NCBI GenBank assembly: GCA_002086835.1
Contig: MVIG01000033.1
Location: 1 to 58,700 of the forward strand
Direction: 5' to 3'
Length of the DNA stretch: 58,700 nucleotides
Origin: Mycolicibacterium porcinum
Lineage (GTDB): Bacteria > Actinomycetota > Actinomycetes > Mycobacteriales > Mycobacteriaceae
Made by a program: the position numbers and the translations under genes. Shown here piece by piece: positions 19,187-27,422 of the stretch (position 1 is the stretch's first letter; each line of letters starts with the position of its first letter). Below the pieces are notes generated by a model. It did no database searches and was not told where the DNA came from. It saw only the letters and a list, made by a program, of their open reading frames with translations.

Positions 19187-21031
19187 GTGACGATTGGGCG
19201 TGTGAACAGCGATGCGGATGTGTCCTCCGACAGCGCGACGTCTGGTCGAATGGCATCATTCTTCGCCGGCTTCGCAGTCGTCTGCTTGGTGTCGGCGATC
19301 GGGTTGGCAACGTGGAGTCGCCTCGACGCCAAGTTCGGTTTGATCGGTGATCCGCCACGCCCGCCGAAGGTCGATCAGCACCCGTGGAACTCGCCGGCCT
19401 TCCTGGCAGTATCAGCCGCTGTTATCGCCGCGTTGCTTCTTGTCGCCCTTTTGCTCACCCGCCGGGCGCGAGCCTCCGGGCTACCGCACCGCTGGGTGAC
19501 GGTAGGTGTCCTGGCCGTCGGTGCACTGGTGTTCCTCGCCGGATTCAGCACCGGCGCCCTCGGCTATTGCCGAGAGGTGATGAGCGACGGTCCCATCACG
19601 AAGGCATTGCCTGCGGCGATGGGCGCCTGGGTACTTACCGGCGCAGGCGCGATCGCCACGGTATTTGCGGGTTTCGGGCTGCCCTGGTGGACGCGGCGCG
19701 TCACACCGATGTTCGCCGGCGGTGTCGTCGTCGCGGTCGTCGCATCTTCCGCGGTGACGGTCGCCGCTGGATTCGCGGGTGATGACGGCAGATTCATCGA
19801 CGCGACCACGGCCGCCCAAGTCGACGTTCCGCCGTACCCGACAGCACTCGGTCAGCACCGATTCACAGTGAAACTGTCCGACGCGCTCCCCACCTACAAC
19901 CAGCCAGATTACGAAATCTGGCCCGCCGGTCCCGGCTTCATTGTCAGTTATGCCGGCGCCGTCACGGCATACGGCGCCGATGGCACCGAGCGCTGGCACT
20001 ACCGCAGGACGGGACCGGCAGAGTCCGCCATGGCGGCACGAGTCTACGACGAGGGCGCAACCGTGGTGGTGGCAGATCTGGGTGCAGCGCCATCGCCGTC
20101 ACGGGTCCCGAAATATGTTCTCGTGGGTCTCGACGCGACCACTGGGCAACGCCTGTGGACGCGCCACGATGCGCGGTTGACGTCGGCGTTCCTCGGCAAA
20201 TCAGGCCTCTACGACGCCGATCCGTTCCTCATCGACCGCACCGACGAAACGTGGACCCGTTTCGATGCCCGCACCGGAGAACCCATGTGGTCGGTGACGA
20301 ATCCCCGCGGAGATTGCTCGGAGCAGAGCGCGGCCGATACCGGCAACCAGCTCGCGACCCTGTTGTGGTGTGAGCGCGAGAGCGAGGGACATCGCGTGGT
20401 GGACCACCGAATCCTCGCGGTGGATCCCCAGAACGGTGAGAAGCGCTGGGAACACACCTATCTGTCGGACGTGGTTCTCGACGATGATTCTTGGCGAGGT
20501 TTCTCGATCTACCCGTTCCCGACGGGCTCGGCCGGCCTGTATCTGCGGATCGATTCGAACGACCCGCGCCGCACGAGCGACTACTACGTCGATCCGGGTA
20601 AGCAACTCATCGTGCCGCTACCACCGGACGTTGCCCTAGCGACCACACCGCCACCCGCCGACGATTTCCTGGTCCGCCACCACTACAACGGAGACAGGTG
20701 GGACGTGCTGTCGGTGTACGGCAATGACGGAAAACCGAAATGCACCACCACAACCCCGGTGAACGCCGCAGGCTCGCTGCTGCCCAACCGCAGGCAGTCC
20801 GACGTGGGCTATGTGGCGTTGCGCGATGGCTTCGTGTTCTACGACTTCGGACCGGACTCCAGTTCCGACGAGCATTCGTTCTTGCGAATGTTCAGCAACA
20901 CCACCTGCCAACCGATGGCCGAAGTTCCCTTCGACGCGATCCTCGGACTGGTTTCCGCGCCCGGTGTGCTGTTGGCCCTGCGTCAGGACGTCCCCGACAT
21001 GAACACCGTCGTGATCGACGGCTACGCCTGA
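19187..21031 (+). CDS. Membrane-anchored PQQ-like beta-propeller protein
   Basis: The 614-residue protein has about five transmembrane segments in its first 200 residues (near 22-43, 67-90, 102-122, 143-165 and 175-195). A large extracytoplasmic part follows with PQQ/BamB-like repeats such as YVLVGLDATTGQRLWTRHDA and ILAVDPQNGEKRWEH. No enzyme residues are evident; it may be a sensor or scaffold. GTG 19187 is the first start and GTG 19202 is equally possible; neither has a good ribosome site. It has no counterpart at this place in M. tuberculosis. Confidence 0.75.
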   Translation: MTIGRVNSDADVSSDSATSGRMASFFAGFAVVCLVSAIGLATWSRLDAKFGLIGDPPRPPKVDQHPWNSPAFLAVSAAVIAALLLVALLLTRRARASGLPHRWVTVGVLAVGALVFLAGFSTGALGYCREVMSDGPITKALPAAMGAWVLTGAGAIATVFAGFGLPWWTRRVTPMFAGGVVVAVVASSAVTVAAGFAGDDGRFIDATTAAQVDVPPYPTALGQHRFTVKLSDALPTYNQPDYEIWPAGPGFIVSYAGAVTAYGADGTERWHYRRTGPAESAMAARVYDEGATVVVADLGAAPSPSRVPKYVLVGLDATTGQRLWTRHDARLTSAFLGKSGLYDADPFLIDRTDETWTRFDARTGEPMWSVTNPRGDCSEQSAADTGNQLATLLWCERESEGHRVVDHRILAVDPQNGEKRWEHTYLSDVVLDDDSWRGFSIYPFPTGSAGLYLRIDSNDPRRTSDYYVDPGKQLIVPLPPDVALATTPPPADDFLVRHHYNGDRWDVLSVYGNDGKPKCTTTTPVNAAGSLLPNRRQSDVGYVALRDGFVFYDFGPDSSSDEHSFLRMFSNTTCQPMAEVPFDAILGLVSAPGVLLALRQDVPDMNTVVIDGYA

Positions 21032-21047
21032 GCTTTCCCGAATGAGG

Positions 21048-21833
21048 CTAGGCGAAGTCGGGCTTGCGCTTCGCCAGGAACGCGTCGACGCCTTCGCGGC
21101 CGTCGGCGGAGTTGGCCCGCTCGGCGATGAACCGGGCTTCGGCCGCCATCTGCTCTTCGAGGCTGTTCTTGAACGAGGACACCAGCAGTGACTTGACCGC
21201 ACCGTTGGATCCACCGGATCCCGCCGCGACCTGCTCGGCCAGTTTGGTGGCCCGGGCGTCGAGCTCGTCGCCGGCGACCACCTCGGTGACCAGTCCCCAG
21301 TCCTGCGCCTCGGCCGCCGTGAGTGTGCGGTTGGTCAGGATGAGCTCCTGGGCCCGGCGCAGGCCGACCAGTCGCGGCAGGTGGTAGGACGCGCTGCCGT
21401 CGGGGCTCAGGCCCACCTTGGTGTACGCCATGGTGAATGTGGCGGACTCGGCGGCCAGCACCAGGTCGCCGGTCACCGCAAGGCTGAATCCGGCACCGGC
21501 GGCGGTGCCGTTCACCGCGGTGATCAGCACGGCGTCCATCCGGGCGAACGACGAGATGGCCTGGTGCAGGTCGTCGGCGACGCCCTTGATGAAGCGGCCC
21601 CGGTCGGGTGCGGTGGCGAAGGATTTCAGGTCGCCGCCGGCGCAGAAGAACCGGCCCGCACCGGTCAGCACCACGGCCTTGGTCCCCGGTGTGTCGCAAC
21701 GCCGGGCGGCGTCGGCCAGTTCGCGAGTCATGGTGTCGTTCATGCCATTCGCCGCGTCCGGGCGGTTCAGCGTGATCCGCGCGACGGCGCCGGACTGCTC
21801 GAACGAGATGGCTTCATAGGTGGGCTCGGTCAC
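21048..21833 (-). CDS. Enoyl-CoA hydratase/isomerase (crotonase), PaaG-like
   Basis: The 261-residue crotonase has the oxyanion motif GAGRFFCAGGDLKSF and the AVNGTAAGAGFSLAVTGDLVLAAESA helix. In the active site it carries GLSPDGSASYHLPRLVG, with Asp where hydratases have a second Glu. That is the pattern of PaaG-type isomerases, so an isomerase is as likely as a hydratase. I use GTG 21833 (VTEPTYEAISFEQSG) as start; the upstream extension overlaps the TetR gene. It is 10 bases downstream of that regulator and on the same strand. Confidence 0.85.
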   Translation of the reverse strand: MTEPTYEAISFEQSGAVARITLNRPDAANGMNDTMTRELADAARRCDTPGTKAVVLTGAGRFFCAGGDLKSFATAPDRGRFIKGVADDLHQAISSFARMDAVLITAVNGTAAGAGFSLAVTGDLVLAAESATFTMAYTKVGLSPDGSASYHLPRLVGLRRAQELILTNRTLTAAEAQDWGLVTEVVAGDELDARATKLAEQVAAGSGGSNGAVKSLLVSSFKNSLEEQMAAEARFIAERANSADGREGVDAFLAKRKPDFA

Positions 21834-21843
21834 GGCCCGAACT

Positions 21844-22542
21844 CTAGCGGGCCGGGGTTTGCGGCGGTCGCACGCCCAGCCGGGTCGCGGTGGCAGCCAC
21901 CAGTGGGCCGAAATCGCCGTCGAACCCGAGGATCCGCAGGGCACCCTCGCCGATCACCCACGGCTGCGACGGTGTGGCCTCGACATCGTCCGAGCGGCTG
22001 TTGACCACCGATTCCACCAGCCGGAAGGGGAGGTCAGCGGCGTCGGGTGGGCCTGCGCATTCGGCGGCCACCGCTTCCGACAGCTGGCGATACACCTCGC
22101 GCAGCTCGGCACGGCGGCGGCGGAACGGTTCGAACCGGTCGGTGCGCAGCTCGGGCAGCAGATACAGGGCACCGAGGTTCCACCGGCTCGCGCACAACTG
22201 ATGGGCATCGGCGACCGCGAGCGTGTGCAGACGCTGCGTCGCCGGACCAGCGCTGTCGAGCAGCTCGGCGCCCAGCTGCAGGGCGGTGTCGACGGTGCCG
22301 GCCAGGAGCGCGTCGAGGATGTCGTCCTTGGTGGCGAAATGGTGGTACAGCGAGGCCTGCCGGACCCCGACCTCGTCGGCGATCCGCCGGGTCGACGTGC
22401 TGGCGTAGCCGTGGGTGGTGAACAGCTCCGCGGCGGCGTCGAGAATCTGTTCGCGGGCGGTCGTGCCCGGTCGGCGTGGCCGCTCCAGCCGCGGGCGTCC
22501 GCGTCCGGCAGCGGCGGTCGCCGGTGTTGTCTCAGCCGACAT
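21844..22542 (-). CDS. TetR-family transcriptional regulator
   Basis: The 232-residue protein has an N-terminal TetR helix-turn-helix (AREQILDAAAELFTTHGYAS then RRIADEVGVRQASLYHHFATKDDI, about residues 28-75). The ligand-binding C-terminal half is unclassified. It is followed after 10 bases by the crotonase gene, so the two are probably one operon and the ligand may be an acyl-CoA or lipid; that is inference. The CYTH-CHAD gene diverges from it. Confidence 0.88.
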   Translation of the reverse strand: MSAETTPATAAAGRGRPRLERPRRPGTTAREQILDAAAELFTTHGYASTSTRRIADEVGVRQASLYHHFATKDDILDALLAGTVDTALQLGAELLDSAGPATQRLHTLAVADAHQLCASRWNLGALYLLPELRTDRFEPFRRRRAELREVYRQLSEAVAAECAGPPDAADLPFRLVESVVNSRSDDVEATPSQPWVIGEGALRILGFDGDFGPLVAATATRLGVRPPQTPAR

Positions 22543-22705
22543 GTCAGCAACAGTAGGAGACGCCGGCGGACATGGCCGACAGCGTGGGTGGGCGGCGCGT
22601 CAAGTCTTGATGTTGCTGTGACCAGACACCGGTCGTGGCACCCCCTTGAATGTGGCACGCTGGTGCCATCCGATCTCCCGCCTCCGGTGCACAGCGAAGG
22701 TGACT

Positions 22706-24199
22706 ATGGCCCCCGGCAAATCCAAGACCGCGAGGTACACCGAAATCGAGCGGAAGTTCGTGGTCACCGAGAACACCGTCTCGCCCTCGTTCGAGGGCCT
22801 GTCGGCCGTCGCCGAGGTGGTCCGCACCGGAACCCAGCACCTCGATGCGGTGTATTTCGACACCCCGGATCGCGATCTGGCCGCGCACCGCATCACGTTG
22901 CGGCGCCGCACCGGCGGTTCCGACGCGGGCTGGCACCTGAAGCTCCCGGCCGGCGTCGACACCCGTACCGAGGTGCGCGCCCCGCTGGGCACGGCGACCG
23001 ACATCGTGCCCGAGGATCTGCGGGACATCGTGCTCGCCATCGTGCGGGACCGCCCGCTGTCCCCGGTCGCCCGGATCAGCACCCAGCGCAGCGTCGAGGT
23101 GTTGCACAGCGACGACGGGACGGGCCTGGCCGAATTCTGCGATGACCGGGTGACGGCGTCGGCCGTCGGCGGCGAGGAACAGCGCTGGCGGGAGTGGGAG
23201 CTGGAGCTGCTCACCGCCGATATGCCCGACGATCTGATGGATCGCCTGGCCAACCGGCTGGCGGATGCCGGTGCGGAACCGGCCGGGCACGGATCGAAGC
23301 TGGCCAAGGTGCTCGGCACCGACACCGCTCCGGCCCCTGCTCCCCCGGCCGATCCGGTGCACCGGGCCATCGCCGAGCAGATCGAGGCGCTGCTGGTGTG
23401 GGACCGCGCGGTGCGCGCCGACGCCTACGACTCGGTCCACCAGATGCGGGTGACCACCCGAAAGATCCGCAGCCTGCTGCAGGAGTCGAAGGATGCCTTC
23501 GGGCTCGACGACGACGGCTGGGTCCTCGACGAGCTGCGTGCGCTGGCCGCGGTGCTGGGCGTGGCCCGTGATGCCGAGGTTCTGGCCGAGCGCTATCAGC
23601 ACGCGCTCGACGAGATGCCCGCCGAGTTGATCCGCGGACCGGTACGCCAACGCCTGGTCGAGGGTGCCAACCGCCGCTATGCCGCAGGTTGGCGGCGTTC
23701 GCTGCTGGCGATGCGCTCACAGCGCTACTTCCGGCTGCTGGACGCGCTCGAAGAATTGGTCAACGCCGAGCAGCCGGAATCCGCGGACGCCTCAGAGTCT
23801 TCGGTGAGCATCGACGCCGCGTACAAGCGGGTTCGCAAAGCGGCCAAGACAGCTGCCGCGGCCGACAGCGATGCCGAGGCCAGCGCCGAGGAGAAGGACG
23901 AGGCGCTGCATCGAATCCGCAAGGGCGCCAAGCGGCTTCGCTACACCGCGGCGGCGACGGGCGCCGACAAGGTGTCCGACCGGGCCAAGACCATCCAGAC
24001 CCTGCTCGGCGACCATCAGGACAGCGTGGTGAGCAAGGCTCATCTGAGCACCCAGGCCGACGCCGCGCATGCCGCGGGCGAGGACACGTTCACCTACGGG
24101 CTGCTGTATCAACAAGAGGACGACCTGGCGCAGCACAGCCGAGCCCTGCTGCAGGATGCGCTCAAGAAGCTGGACAAGGCGGTGCGCAAGGCCCATTAG
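22706..24199 (+). CDS. CYTH and CHAD domain protein (Rv2226 type)
   Basis: The 497-residue protein joins an N-terminal CYTH domain (EIERK at 13-17, the triphosphate/metal motif) to a C-terminal CHAD helical domain. The CHAD part has conserved basic helices, QMRVTTRKIRSLL (about 251) and LHRIRKGAKRLRY (about 413). CYTH enzymes hydrolyse triphosphates and CHAD domains bind polyphosphate, so a role in polyphosphate metabolism is likely. I start at ATG 22706, after GAAGG. Its stop lies six bases before the left att repeat of the mobile element, so it is intact. Confidence 0.9.
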   Translation: MAPGKSKTARYTEIERKFVVTENTVSPSFEGLSAVAEVVRTGTQHLDAVYFDTPDRDLAAHRITLRRRTGGSDAGWHLKLPAGVDTRTEVRAPLGTATDIVPEDLRDIVLAIVRDRPLSPVARISTQRSVEVLHSDDGTGLAEFCDDRVTASAVGGEEQRWREWELELLTADMPDDLMDRLANRLADAGAEPAGHGSKLAKVLGTDTAPAPAPPADPVHRAIAEQIEALLVWDRAVRADAYDSVHQMRVTTRKIRSLLQESKDAFGLDDDGWVLDELRALAAVLGVARDAEVLAERYQHALDEMPAELIRGPVRQRLVEGANRRYAAGWRRSLLAMRSQRYFRLLDALEELVNAEQPESADASESSVSIDAAYKRVRKAAKTAAAADSDAEASAEEKDEALHRIRKGAKRLRYTAAATGADKVSDRAKTIQTLLGDHQDSVVSKAHLSTQADAAHAAGEDTFTYGLLYQQEDDLAQHSRALLQDALKKLDKAVRKAH

Positions 24200-24205
24200 G
24201 GGCTG

Positions 24206-24233
24206 GGGCGAACGAGTTGGCCTGTAAGCCGGA
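24206..24233. repeat. attL: 28-bp copy of the rnpB 3' end
   Basis: The sequence GGGCGAACG...AAGCCGGA is identical to 30714-30741 for 28 bases and then diverges on both sides. Here it is a fragment, since no further RNase P RNA sequence follows. It marks the left junction of the element, six bases after the CYTH-CHAD stop. Confidence 0.9.
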
Positions 24234-24583
24234 AATTGACTTTTTACGTTTCCGCAGTTCAACGCGGTTTGGTGCTATTAGTGGCATATGGTGGACAGCG
24301 GCGTATACATGCAGGTAAGTGACAGTTTTTCGGTCTGAATCAAGCGGCCACCAGTGGGCGCAGAGTGCTGCTGTGCGTAGCGTCTGCGTAGCGCAGTACG
24401 CGGTAGTGAACACGCGCGGTTTCCGTTCGCGCTCACGGCGCCCCCAACCTCTGCAACCGCGTACGACCGTGGAAGAGGTGGACCCTGGTGCGGCTGGACG
24501 TTTCTACAAATATCGGCATATGCCGCTTCACCCAATATCGAGGCTTTGCATAGTAACTTCACGTTAGAAGCGCTAGGAGGCCA
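24234..24583. other. Non-coding left arm of the element
   Basis: This 350-base stretch has no credible gene. It holds the tandem arm-type repeats and, at 24519-24530, the perfect 12-bp palindrome CGGCATATGCCG, which could be an operator for the cargo gene that starts at 24584. I see no tRNA or obvious small RNA in it. Confidence 0.5.
24372..24393. repeat. Left tandem 11-bp repeats, putative integrase arm sites
   Basis: Two adjacent 11-mers, TGTGCGTAGCG (24372-24382) and TCTGCGTAGCG (24383-24393), lie 138 bases inside attL. The same tandem pair in the same orientation occurs inside attR. This is the arrangement of arm-type binding sites of tyrosine integrases such as L5 or lambda Int. Confidence 0.7.
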
Positions 24584-25783
24584 ATGACCATCGCTACCAA
24601 ACAAGCAGCCGATACCGTACGGATACTGCGCATGGGAACCTTTTTCTGGGAGGTGCCTAAGGCGACTCCCATCACCGACGGCCCTCGGCTGACAAGAGAA
24701 CTCGCCACGCAACTGCGGTCAGACCCACGTGTTGAAGAAGTGCTCGATCCCAAGTCCGACGACATCTCTGACTTCATGTTCGCCCGGTTCTACCCATCCG
24801 ATCCACCTGATATGGATTCAATTTTATTCGGAAAAGACTCCAAGAAAGCACTAGTTAGTTCGTTTCCGATATTCTTTCGCGTGCGCGTGCCAATTAAGAA
24901 CCAGCCCATTCACGAAGGTGTCGCAGACGTGCCGAGCGACACCTACGCCGTAGCATGGAATGGAGTCACATTGGTCGCCATTTGGCATCAAGGTAGCGAC
25001 CACATCCCCATGAGTGGCGGCCACGTCGTGATAGATGTACTCAGCGAGGCCATATCAAGCCTAGAAGGGGCTTCGTTAGTTAACCAAGCATGCAGTGCGA
25101 ATTGCAGCTTTCAATTTATGCATCCTTCGATGGTTCTAATGGACTTACCAGATAGCGCCGAAGATAGGGATTTCTACATTCAGCTATCATCTCGTGAGGG
25201 CAGGATTCACCACTTCGATTTGTGGACCTACGCTGGAGACGGTAACGACTTTGAAGTGCTGTCGAGCCTGGCCTTCACACTAATGTCCAAAGCAAACGAC
25301 TTCGCTACCGTCAAAACACTAGGGCGTCGGATCATAGCGATAGAAGGGACAGCTAGAGAGGAGTTAACTCACATAATCGCGCACCAATTTGAAAGTTCAC
25401 AAGCCGCGCTTCTGCCAGCCAAAAAGCGCCTAGCGGCGAAATGGACGAACCGAGCAACAAAGAGGCACATTCAACATTCACTAGTTTCGTTGTCGCTTTG
25501 CCTCGCAAATTTGGAAACACTAAAGCGAGCGTGGGAAGAAGAGAAGCGAAGGTTTGACGAAAAGGATTCCACCGATGGCCAGCTGGCATTTTTCACGACA
25601 GACTCAAAATCGGATGAAGCACGCATTCGTTCACTAAATCTGAACCATCTTGAATTGGCTGTGCAACAGATAAATGACAGTTTGAACAATGCCGCCATGG
25701 TTACCGCTACGGTACGTGGCGCACTCGCGGGCGGCGTGGCTGGCGGCGTATTGGGCGCGCTCGCTGCTGCTCTTGGGAGCTAA
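24584..25783 (+). CDS. Cargo protein A: unknown, C-terminal glycine-zipper segment
   Basis: I do not recognise this 399-residue protein. The first ~235 residues look globular alpha/beta. Residues ~235-370 are mostly helical and charged (for example LETLKRAWEEEKRRFDEKD). The last 25 residues form one hydrophobic Gly/Ala segment, GALAGGVAGGVLGALAAALG, with GxxxG spacing, suited to membrane insertion or helix packing. A clear AGGAGG precedes the ATG, with only three bases between. The DNA is far more AT-rich than the host: 25021-25140 has 55 G/C of 120. The layout recalls membrane-acting defence effectors, or distantly CorA-like proteins, but no motif proves this. Confidence 0.7.
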   Translation: MTIATKQAADTVRILRMGTFFWEVPKATPITDGPRLTRELATQLRSDPRVEEVLDPKSDDISDFMFARFYPSDPPDMDSILFGKDSKKALVSSFPIFFRVRVPIKNQPIHEGVADVPSDTYAVAWNGVTLVAIWHQGSDHIPMSGGHVVIDVLSEAISSLEGASLVNQACSANCSFQFMHPSMVLMDLPDSAEDRDFYIQLSSREGRIHHFDLWTYAGDGNDFEVLSSLAFTLMSKANDFATVKTLGRRIIAIEGTAREELTHIIAHQFESSQAALLPAKKRLAAKWTNRATKRHIQHSLVSLSLCLANLETLKRAWEEEKRRFDEKDSTDGQLAFFTTDSKSDEARIRSLNLNHLELAVQQINDSLNNAAMVTATVRGALAGGVAGGVLGALAAALGS

Positions 25784-25821
25784 AGCGAAGTGAAGCGCGC
25801 GATGACGCGCACACCGAGCGG

Positions 25822-26481
25822 TCAGAATGTTCCCAACGCCTGACTTCCCAAATGCACCAACTCCGCGGCTCCGTCGTGCGCGAGTGTGGTCATCCCTATT
25901 CCCAGAGCGGACAGGACCAGCTTTTTGAGCTTGCCGCTTTCTGGCGCATTGGCAGCGGCTTCGGCCTTGATGTCGGCAGCAACCTGGTGGGCACGTTCGA
26001 CATCGCCCGCGTCCCCTTCCGAAGCACTCGCGAGTAGGTCGGCCACAGCAAGGCATTTCTCAATCTGCTCAGAGACGTTGTACGTCTGGGTCGCGCCAGG
26101 ACTGCCGATGGCAACATTTGTGCTGTTCCTGATATGGATCGTCGTAACCCCCTGAGGGTCGGCGGGCGTCTCACCGCCGGGCCGTACAGATAGCTTTTGG
26201 TCGGCCATCCGTTCACCCCTGGGAGTGATTGATGGGCGTATGACGCCATGCCCCCAGGCACTAGACCCGCTGATGTATCCCTCGCCCTTCAACCAGTCCG
26301 ATGCCGCCGCAACTTCGGGCTCGGTCAAGGGAGCCCCCCGCCAGTCCACAGTCGCCGCGATGTCGTCTGGCTTGAGCACCGGGTGCCGGTTGCCTTGAAC
26401 CATCGCCTTTATGTAGAGCCATGCCAAGATTGCGTCGCGGATGCTCCACACACGATCAATCGCGACAATGGGGTCGGTCAT
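25822..26481 (-). CDS. Cargo protein B: winged helix, RHIM-like motif, helical tail
   Basis: The 219-residue protein has three parts. A winged-helix-like N-terminal region (about 10-92: IRDAILAWLYI, then EPEVAAASDWLKGEGYISG) is followed by a short linker with NVAIGSPGATQTYN (about 122-135). A helical C-terminal domain then ends in a weakly hydrophobic LHLGSQALGTF-like tail. The linker resembles the V/I-x-I/V-G-x-x-N/Q core of RHIM-type amyloid motifs found in bacterial signalling and defence proteins; this is a resemblance only. ATG 26481 follows GGGAGGGG and is better than the upstream frame opening at 26523. It converges on protein A with a 38-base gap. Confidence 0.65.
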   Translation of the reverse strand: MTDPIVAIDRVWSIRDAILAWLYIKAMVQGNRHPVLKPDDIAATVDWRGAPLTEPEVAAASDWLKGEGYISGSSAWGHGVIRPSITPRGERMADQKLSVRPGGETPADPQGVTTIHIRNSTNVAIGSPGATQTYNVSEQIEKCLAVADLLASASEGDAGDVERAHQVAADIKAEAAANAPESGKLKKLVLSALGIGMTTLAHDGAAELVHLGSQALGTF

Positions 26482-26683
26482 CTTGCACCCCTCCCGGAGA
26501 CGAACTGTACAGACACATACCAACGCCTGATTGTTATAGCGGAAGCGCCTTGGTCCAATCTGGCGCGCCGGACAACCGATAAGAACTCAACATGTCGACG
26601 CTGTTGCAGAACCAAAGAGCTGAGACGGCACCCCGGCTGATAAGAACGGCAACAACAACTCCCAGGTCACTACATCTCAGAAG

Positions 26684-26711
26684 TTGACTCAAAATAACCG
26701 TCGCATATTGA
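26684..26711 (+). promoter_or_regulatory. Predicted promoter of the serine recombinase gene
   Basis: TTGACT (26684-26689), a 16-base spacer and TATTGA (26706-26711) form a SigA-like promoter. It lies 31 bases before the ATG at 26743 in the 261-base divergent region between cargo protein B and the recombinase. Elsewhere in this region, CTGAGACGGCACCCCGGC (26620-26637) and GAGACGCCGGGTGC (26728-26741) form an imperfect inverted pair that could be recombinase sites. Confidence 0.5.
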
Positions 26712-26742
26712 CACGTTGTGAGACTTTTGAGACGCCGGGTGC

Positions 26743-27345
26743 ATGGCCGCAACACCTGCCCCCACCGCCACTGAAACCGTCCTGGGCTATGCCCGAGTGA
26801 GCACAGGGCATCAGTCCTTGGATCAGCAGGTCGATGCACTCACTGCTGCCGGGGTAGATGAGTCACGGGTCTACAGCGACAAGCTGTCGGGAACCTCCAC
26901 CCGCGAGCAGCGTCCCGGCCTGGCAGCTCTGCTCGACTACGCCCGCGAGGGTGACGTGATCGTGGTGGTCGGCATCGACCGCCTTGGCCGTAACGCCGCA
27001 GAGGTGATGACAACCATCAGGGAACTGGGTCAGCGTGGGATCGTCCTGCGTTCCCTGCGAGAGGGTATCGACACCTCGAACGCAGCGGGTCGTATGATCG
27101 CTGGCGTGCTGGCAAGCCTGGCCGAGCTGGAATTGGAACTCGGACGGGAGCGCCGTACGGCAGCCCGTGAGGCACGCAAAGCACGTGGGCAAGCCATCGG
27201 ACGTCCCAAAGCTCTGGACGCTCAGAAGGCTTCACTGGCCCAGCGAATGCACGCAGCAGGGGAACCCGCCACCACCATTGCCTCAACCCTGGGCGTCAGC
27301 CGGGCCACCGTCTACCGGGTGCTCGCCCAAGACAACGAGTCCTGA
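26743..27345 (+). CDS. Serine recombinase (resolvase/invertase family)
   Basis: The 200-residue small serine recombinase has the catalytic Ser20 in YARVSTGHQSLDQQ and the arginine signature GIDRLGRN (about 77-84). The long E helix is followed by a C-terminal HTH (TTIASTLGVSRATVYRVL, about 177-194). Enzymes of this size act as resolvases or invertases, not as the large serine integrases. On an element that already has a tyrosine integrase it may resolve multimers, invert a segment or be acquired cargo. It converges on the ATPase gene with a 77-base gap. Confidence 0.9.
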   Translation: MAATPAPTATETVLGYARVSTGHQSLDQQVDALTAAGVDESRVYSDKLSGTSTREQRPGLAALLDYAREGDVIVVVGIDRLGRNAAEVMTTIRELGQRGIVLRSLREGIDTSNAAGRMIAGVLASLAELELELGRERRTAAREARKARGQAIGRPKALDAQKASLAQRMHAAGEPATTIASTLGVSRATVYRVLAQDNES

Positions 27346-27422
27346 GCGCGACCCCCTGGGGCCCCATCGGCACCCCCGCAGTGGCCTCGTACTGCCAGCG
27401 ACTTCTCTCTCTCCGCTGAATT

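Noticed and set aside
24206-24233. A second rnpB or a tRNA fragment at the left junction
   Set aside because: Only 28 bases match rnpB and nothing around them folds as RNase P RNA or tRNA; it is an att duplication.
26495-26515. Possible LexA/SOS box upstream of cargo protein B
   Set aside because: Only one half (CGAAC) matches; the second half is CAGAC rather than GTTCG, so SOS control is not supported.
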